Positions 61,694 through 64,000 of a stretch of DNA of 64,000 nucleotides are shown piece by piece. The notes beneath the pieces are model-generated. The model was not told where the DNA came from. It did not search any database and saw only the letters and a list, made by a program, of their open reading frames with translations. Position 1 is the first letter of the stretch, and every line of letters starts with the position of its first letter. The DNA comes from an uncultured Dorea sp. (lineage in GTDB: Bacteria; Bacillota; Clostridia; Lachnospirales; Lachnospiraceae). Position numbers and translations under genes: made by a program. The stretch spans positions 7,765 to 71,764 of the forward strand of contig CAJUFA010000017.1 of the NCBI GenBank assembly GCA_910585725.1, read 5' to 3'.

Positions 61694-63760
61694 TTAAATG
61701 TCTCCTCCTTCTATCATCTCGTCAATCACCTGTTTAAGGCTTGCGATTGCTTTTTCCATGTCTGTATGGTCAAATTGAGCGCCTGAAGCATTCAAGTGTC
61801 CGCCGCCGCCGAGACGTTCCATGATGATCTGTACATTTACTTCATCTATGGATCTGGCGCTTACATAGATCCTGCCATTATACTCTGTCAATACAAAGGA
61901 AGCCTTGATATTGCTGATATCCAACAATTCGTTCGCCGCCTGGGCCCCCACGATCGTCGGACTTTCAATCTTCAGATCCGTACCTCTCGCAATCGCAAAT
62001 TTATCATAATACACTTCCGCGCTGCTGATAATCTCTGCTTTGGCGCGGTAAGCTCCGATATCGTCGCGGAAAAGTTTACGGATCATCGTAATATCGGCTC
62101 CGCATCTTCGCAGAAACGCCGCTGCTTCAAATGTCCGCACGCCGGTATGATTCACGAAATTATTCGTATCTATCATAATACCCGCATACATACTGCTTGC
62201 TTCGATTCTGGGTATCTTAATATCGTCAACAATATACTGAAGCACTTCCGCTACCATCTCGCATGCCGAAGAAGCATATGGTTCAATATATGACAGCAAT
62301 GCATTCTCAATATTATCGCTGCTCTGACGATGATGATCCAGCACCACGATCGTTTTCGTCTTCGACAGCAATTCCTGGCATTCCGTCATCTGCGGACGGT
62401 TCGTATCTACTACCACCACCATCGAATTCTCATTCGCCATCTCTATCGCCTGCTGCGACGTAAGAAACAAGCCGTCCGAATAACTGGAATCACGGACAAA
62501 GCATTCATACATTGGACGGAGCGACGCCGACACCTCATTGATTACAATATAAGCCTTCTTTTCCATCGAAGCCACCGCCCGGCAGATTCCGATCGCCGCA
62601 CCAAACGCATCCGCGTCCGTCAGCTTATGTCCCATGACAAATATCTCATCCTTCAGCGTAATGAACTCACGGAATGCCTCCGCCTTTACTCTGGCCTTTA
62701 CTCGGGTATTCTTCGCCGTCTGCTCTCTCTTACCGCCATAGTAGGTAATAGCCGGTCCGACTTTGATTACCGCCTGGTCACCGCCGCGCGCAAGCGCAAG
62801 GTCGATCGCCACCCGGGCATAATTATAACTTTGGGAATAGGAATCGCTGCTAAGTCCAAGTCCGATACTTAAAGTAGCCGGAATACCGTTTCCGATATTA
62901 ACAGACTTGACGTCCTCCAATAAGGAAAATTTATCGGCTTCCAACTGTTTAAAATATTGCTTCTGGAGAACTACAAAATACTTATCCGTCTCCATCTTCT
63001 TGATAATACCGTCAACCTTCGCAATATACTGATTGATCTTCCGGTCGACCAACGCAAGGAACAATGATTGGCGGACTTCCTCCACACTGTTGATCACTTC
63101 ATCGTAATTATCTATATAGATAAGGCCCGCAATCAACCGCTGCTCTTCATTCGCCTTAATATACTGATTTAACTCAGTCACATCCTGGAGATGTACCGCT
63201 ATAAAATACTCCTTCTCGGCAGGAATTTGAAGCAGCAGTCCCGTATCGTTAAAACCTTCTACAGAAACCTGGCGAAGCTCAGCCTTATATTCCTTATTCC
63301 CGTAGTACACATCCATCTCGACCGTATCTTCTATTTCTTTTGGAAAAATACTTTGATTCAGTTCCGGAATATACTTGCTGATCGGCACATCCCGTCTGGG
63401 TTTTCCGCCCAGGATCTCTTTAAACAGGTCGTTCATCCAGATCGCCTTCCCGTCATTCAGAAGGATAGCATACGGTACCGTCAGCTCTTTCAGCAGCGTA
63501 TTCTGAACGACGCCGTACTGCGCCGCAAATTCAATCAGATCTTTTAATATCACAGACTTACTGCGCAGATACAGGCAACCGGCCATAATAATATAGACTA
63601 CAACAAAGATACACATCAGTATCCCCGCCCTCTTGTCTATAACATAAACCCATATATTCATCGCCACTAACAGTATCGCTACAATGGATGGCCATTGAAT
63701 ATAAAGCTTCATCTGTCCTCTTAATTTTATTTTCTCTTTTTCCTTCTTTTTTTCACCCAT
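61694..63760 (-). CDS. gdpP: cyclic-di-AMP phosphodiesterase GdpP-like DHH protein
   Basis: This 688-residue membrane enzyme hydrolyses c-di-AMP. In order: a basic N terminus, two membrane helices (about 25-45 and 50-67), a PAS-like domain (about 80-165), a degenerate GGDEF domain (about 170-305; no intact GGDEF motif), a DHH domain (GHKLTDADAFGAAIGI, VVVDTNRPQMTE and VVLDHHRQSSDN near 475) and DHHA1 with GGGGHLNASGA near 650. All catalytic DHH motifs are intact. I set the start at 63760 after GAGGATAAGG; a TTG at 63784 is an alternative. It is first in gdpP-rplI-dnaB. Confidence 0.95.
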   Translation of the reverse strand: MGEKKKEKEKIKLRGQMKLYIQWPSIVAILLVAMNIWVYVIDKRAGILMCIFVVVYIIMAGCLYLRSKSVILKDLIEFAAQYGVVQNTLLKELTVPYAILLNDGKAIWMNDLFKEILGGKPRRDVPISKYIPELNQSIFPKEIEDTVEMDVYYGNKEYKAELRQVSVEGFNDTGLLLQIPAEKEYFIAVHLQDVTELNQYIKANEEQRLIAGLIYIDNYDEVINSVEEVRQSLFLALVDRKINQYIAKVDGIIKKMETDKYFVVLQKQYFKQLEADKFSLLEDVKSVNIGNGIPATLSIGLGLSSDSYSQSYNYARVAIDLALARGGDQAVIKVGPAITYYGGKREQTAKNTRVKARVKAEAFREFITLKDEIFVMGHKLTDADAFGAAIGICRAVASMEKKAYIVINEVSASLRPMYECFVRDSSYSDGLFLTSQQAIEMANENSMVVVVDTNRPQMTECQELLSKTKTIVVLDHHRQSSDNIENALLSYIEPYASSACEMVAEVLQYIVDDIKIPRIEASSMYAGIMIDTNNFVNHTGVRTFEAAAFLRRCGADITMIRKLFRDDIGAYRAKAEIISSAEVYYDKFAIARGTDLKIESPTIVGAQAANELLDISNIKASFVLTEYNGRIYVSARSIDEVNVQIIMERLGGGGHLNASGAQFDHTDMEKAIASLKQVIDEMIEGGDI

Positions 63761-63803
63761 CGCCTTATCCTCATGATCAACCAAAACACAATGTACGTTG
63801 ATA

Positions 63804-63812
63804 ATTATATCA
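63804..63812 (-). promoter_or_regulatory. extended -10 promoter of gdpP-rplI-dnaB
   Basis: Minus strand TGATATAAT, about 44 bases upstream of the gdpP start; the -35 region is T-rich only. Confidence 0.55.
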
Positions 63813-63864
63813 CTTTTTCACACAAAAGAAAAGAAAAATCCTAGAACCTCCTCTCCCTTCCTAT

Positions 63865-63898
63865 ATAACAAAAAAAGTGCCGAAAAAGGCACTCTTTC
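63865..63898 (-). terminator. terminator of a minus-strand gene beyond the right edge
   Basis: Minus strand AGTGCC-n6-GGCACT followed by seven T residues. Bases 63900-64000 show no reading frame that I can assign, so the upstream gene must end further right. Confidence 0.7.
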
Positions 63899-64000
63899 AA
63901 TGCGGATGACAGGACTATTTTACTAATTCTTAGAATCGCAAAAGCAGTTGAAACAACGTATTTCCGCGGTTTCTCATGGTTATGTTATTTCATGAAAAAG

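Noticed and set aside
61694..63760. Active diguanylate cyclase from the GGDEF-like region of GdpP
   Set aside because: The GGDEF signature is absent; the domain is degenerate, as in all GdpP proteins.
1..64000. CRISPR arrays, tRNA or rRNA genes, prophage or transposase genes
   Set aside because: No regularly spaced repeats, cloverleaf or rRNA signatures, phage structural genes or transposase motifs were found on either strand.

Overview
The window looks like chromosomal DNA of a spore-forming gut Clostridium of the Lachnospiraceae type (Dorea, Blautia or Clostridium scindens-like). The evidence is spoVG and whiA, a Crh-like HPr in the rapZ-whiA neighbourhood, paired GlgC/GlgD ADP-glucose pyrophosphorylases, a short type-3 ProS behind a T-box, an extended Prs, a FeoB-associated Cys-rich peptide, and strong AGGAGG ribosome binding sites. 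Base composition is moderate, with an AT-richer block around 36-42 kb. I saw no rRNA, tRNA, CRISPR array, prophage or transposase gene.

Layout. 0-3 kb: edge of a pentoside-utilisation locus (GH51 arabinofuranosidase start, DUF4867 protein, PfkB sugar kinase, AraC regulator). 3-10 kb: T-box-proS, an RluA-type pseudouridine synthase, spoVG, glgC-glgD, murC. 10-13.6 kb: DnaD-like and DnaI/DnaC-like primosome genes preceded by tandem DnaA-box-like 9-mers, then prs. 13.6-18 kb: a YhaN/YhaO (SbcC/D-like) pair downstream of a VanR/VanS-like two-component system. 18-24 kb: asnS, an AraC regulator and a divergent GH2 beta-galactosidase. 24-31 kb: a large membrane-anchored protein with a degenerate C39-like tail, a methyltransferase, an HD hydrolase, an M24 peptidase and putP with an unusual leader. 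31-34.3 kb: ferrous-iron operon (mini-Fur, FeoA, FeoA, FeoB, FeoB-associated peptide). 34.3-42.3 kb: a sulfate-ester locus (TauE/SafE exporter, anaerobic sulfatase maturase, Cys-type sulfatase, TRAP transporter, ROK regulator) that carries a 168-bp inverted-repeat element. 42.3-51.6 kb: rplJ-rplL and rpoB-rpoC with an L10 leader and a separate rpoB promoter. 51.6-55.8 kb: murB-rapZ-whiA-Crh-like-dagK. 55.9-59.9 kb: a CNNM/CorC-type protein, an orphan sugar-binding lipoprotein, a 2[4Fe-4S] ferredoxin and a 119-residue unknown. 59.9-63.8 kb: gdpP-rplI-dnaB.

How the genes fit together. Most of the window is housekeeping (translation, transcription, cell wall, replication). The accessory parts concern sugar and sulfate-ester foraging and Fe(II) uptake. 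The most coherent accessory system is the sulfatase locus: a TRAP importer for an unidentified organic anion, a cytoplasmic Cys-type sulfatase with no visible signal peptide, the radical-SAM enzyme that would activate it, and a divergent ROK regulator with mirrored operator-like sites. Two genes found by direct reading are too short for ordinary ORF calling: the FeoB-associated peptide (31093-31257) and the ferredoxin (59016-59186).
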